A stretch of 12,482 nt of DNA from Deltaproteobacteria bacterium (GTDB lineage Bacteria; Myxococcota_A; Polyangia; Palsa-1104; JAEUJZ01), in assembly GCA_017990795.1 (NCBI GenBank), contig JAGNNG010000011.1, forward strand, positions 1-12,482, written 5' to 3'. Shown one piece after another: positions 11,971-12,482 of this stretch. The translations under genes and the position numbers were made by a program. The notes below the pieces were generated by a model that saw only the letters and a program-made list of their open reading frames with translations, had not been told where the DNA came from and made no database searches. The number at the start of each line of letters is the position of its first letter. The first letter of the stretch is position 1.

Positions 11971-12482
11971 ATGCGCTGGTTCGTCCGAGGGGACATCGAC
12001 GGCTTCTTTGGTCTGGCACTGGACAACCTGGTCCAGCTGCTACTGATAAACACACTGTGTCGCTTCGTCCTGGGCTTTCCCGAGGACCTGCTTTACGGGC
12101 GCATCCTACCGGGCGCGGCGCTGTCGCTGCTGGTAGGCAATATCTTCTACGCCCGCCAAGCCATGCAGCTAGCGCGAGCCACCGGACGCACCGACGTGTG
12201 TGCCCTGCCCTACGGCATCAACACCGTGTCTTTGCTGGCGTATGTGTTCTTGGTCATGCTGCCGACGAAGAACGAAGCGCTGGCCGCGGGCAAGACTGTT
12301 GATCAAGCAGCTCGGGCGGCGTGGCAAGCTGGACTGCTGGCATGCCTGGGCTCGTCGGTGATTACGCTGGCCGGCTCACTTGTTGCCGAGCGTATCCGCA
12401 AAATAACGCCCCGAGCAGCGCTCTTGTCGACGCTGTCTGGAATTGCATTGGGCTTTATCTCGCTGGGCTTTTTGTTCCGCAC
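11971..12482 (+). CDS. NCS2-family (xanthine/uracil-type) permease, N-terminal part (cut by window edge)
   Basis: The first 170 codons of a membrane transporter, open to the window edge. Recognised features are GDIDGFFGLALDNLVQLLL (first helix), a GFPEDLLYGRILPGAALSLLVGN segment with helix 2, YARQAMQLARATGRTDV, and ALPYGINTVSLLAYVFLVMLP (the ALPYGINT motif seen in NCS2 permeases of the AzgA-like and uncharacterised branches). Two more hydrophobic segments follow. The family imports purines, pyrimidines or related compounds with protons or sodium; this subgroup has no assigned substrate that I know of. The C-terminal half, with the substrate-binding motif, is missing. The ATG at 11971 has only a weak GGCGGGG upstream. 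The gene lies 97 bp after the aldolase in the same direction and may or may not share its transcript. Confidence 0.87.
   Translation, partial: MRWFVRGDIDGFFGLALDNLVQLLLINTLCRFVLGFPEDLLYGRILPGAALSLLVGNIFYARQAMQLARATGRTDVCALPYGINTVSLLAYVFLVMLPTKNEALAAGKTVDQAARAAWQAGLLACLGSSVITLAGSLVAERIRKITPRAALLSTLSGIALGFISLGFLFR

Noticed and set aside
1..12482. CRISPR array, transposase, IS ends, tRNA or rRNA genes
   Set aside because: No regularly spaced repeats, transposase-like protein or RNA gene was seen on either strand.

Overview
The window looks like a chromosomal segment of a GC-rich (roughly 60%) Gram-negative bacterium, most plausibly a member of the Myxococcota (Haliangium- or Nannocystis-like). 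The reasons are the density of secreted proteins and lipoproteins with lineage-restricted architectures, a signal peptide/Pro-Ala linker/C-terminal membrane-helix protein of a type common in myxobacteria, and tandem bacterial microcompartment (BMC) pentamer genes beside a class II aldolase. The taxonomic call is inference; no rRNA or tRNA gene is visible.

Layout. 1-344 (minus): 5' end of asnS (asparaginyl-tRNA synthetase), running off the left edge. 548-3540 (plus): separate genes for a secreted M15 zinc D,D-peptidase, a PAP2/Aur1-type membrane phosphatase or transferase, and a secreted protein of unknown function, followed by a perfect 13-bp hairpin. 3541-3973: a gene-poor, AT-rich gap with an imperfect direct repeat. 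3974-7963 (plus): a small lipoprotein, a polytopic membrane protein overlapping a proline-iminopeptidase-like alpha/beta hydrolase, and a large lipoprotein with an IPT/TIG-like domain and a putative beta-propeller. 8205-9056: a lipoprotein peptidoglycan amidase (SH3b plus Amidase_2) whose Shine-Dalgarno sequence lies in one arm of an 11-bp perfect inverted repeat, followed by a 16-bp hairpin. 9251-10357: the signal-peptide/Pro-Ala/TM protein. 10465-11873: a tightly overlapping operon of two EutN/CcmL BMC pentamer proteins and a class II aldolase with a C-terminal peptide resembling a BMC encapsulation signal. 11971 to the right edge: an NCS2-type (xanthine/uracil) permease.

Two themes stand out. 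The first is envelope biology: two peptidoglycan-cleaving enzymes, a lipid phosphatase/transferase, three lipoproteins and several other exported or membrane proteins, mostly as single genes or pairs. The second is a BMC satellite operon encoding pentameric vertices plus one probable cargo enzyme. The hexameric and trimeric shell proteins and the aldehyde dehydrogenase expected of a complete metabolosome are not in the window, so they must be elsewhere in the genome if the compartment is functional. The permease may supply a substrate, but it is 97 bp downstream and that link is inferred.

At the regulatory level, two genes (6392 and 10502) have sigma70-like promoters placed so that transcription would start at or next to the ATG with no Shine-Dalgarno, which suggests leaderless mRNAs. 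The amidase leader has a stem that would mask its ribosome binding site.
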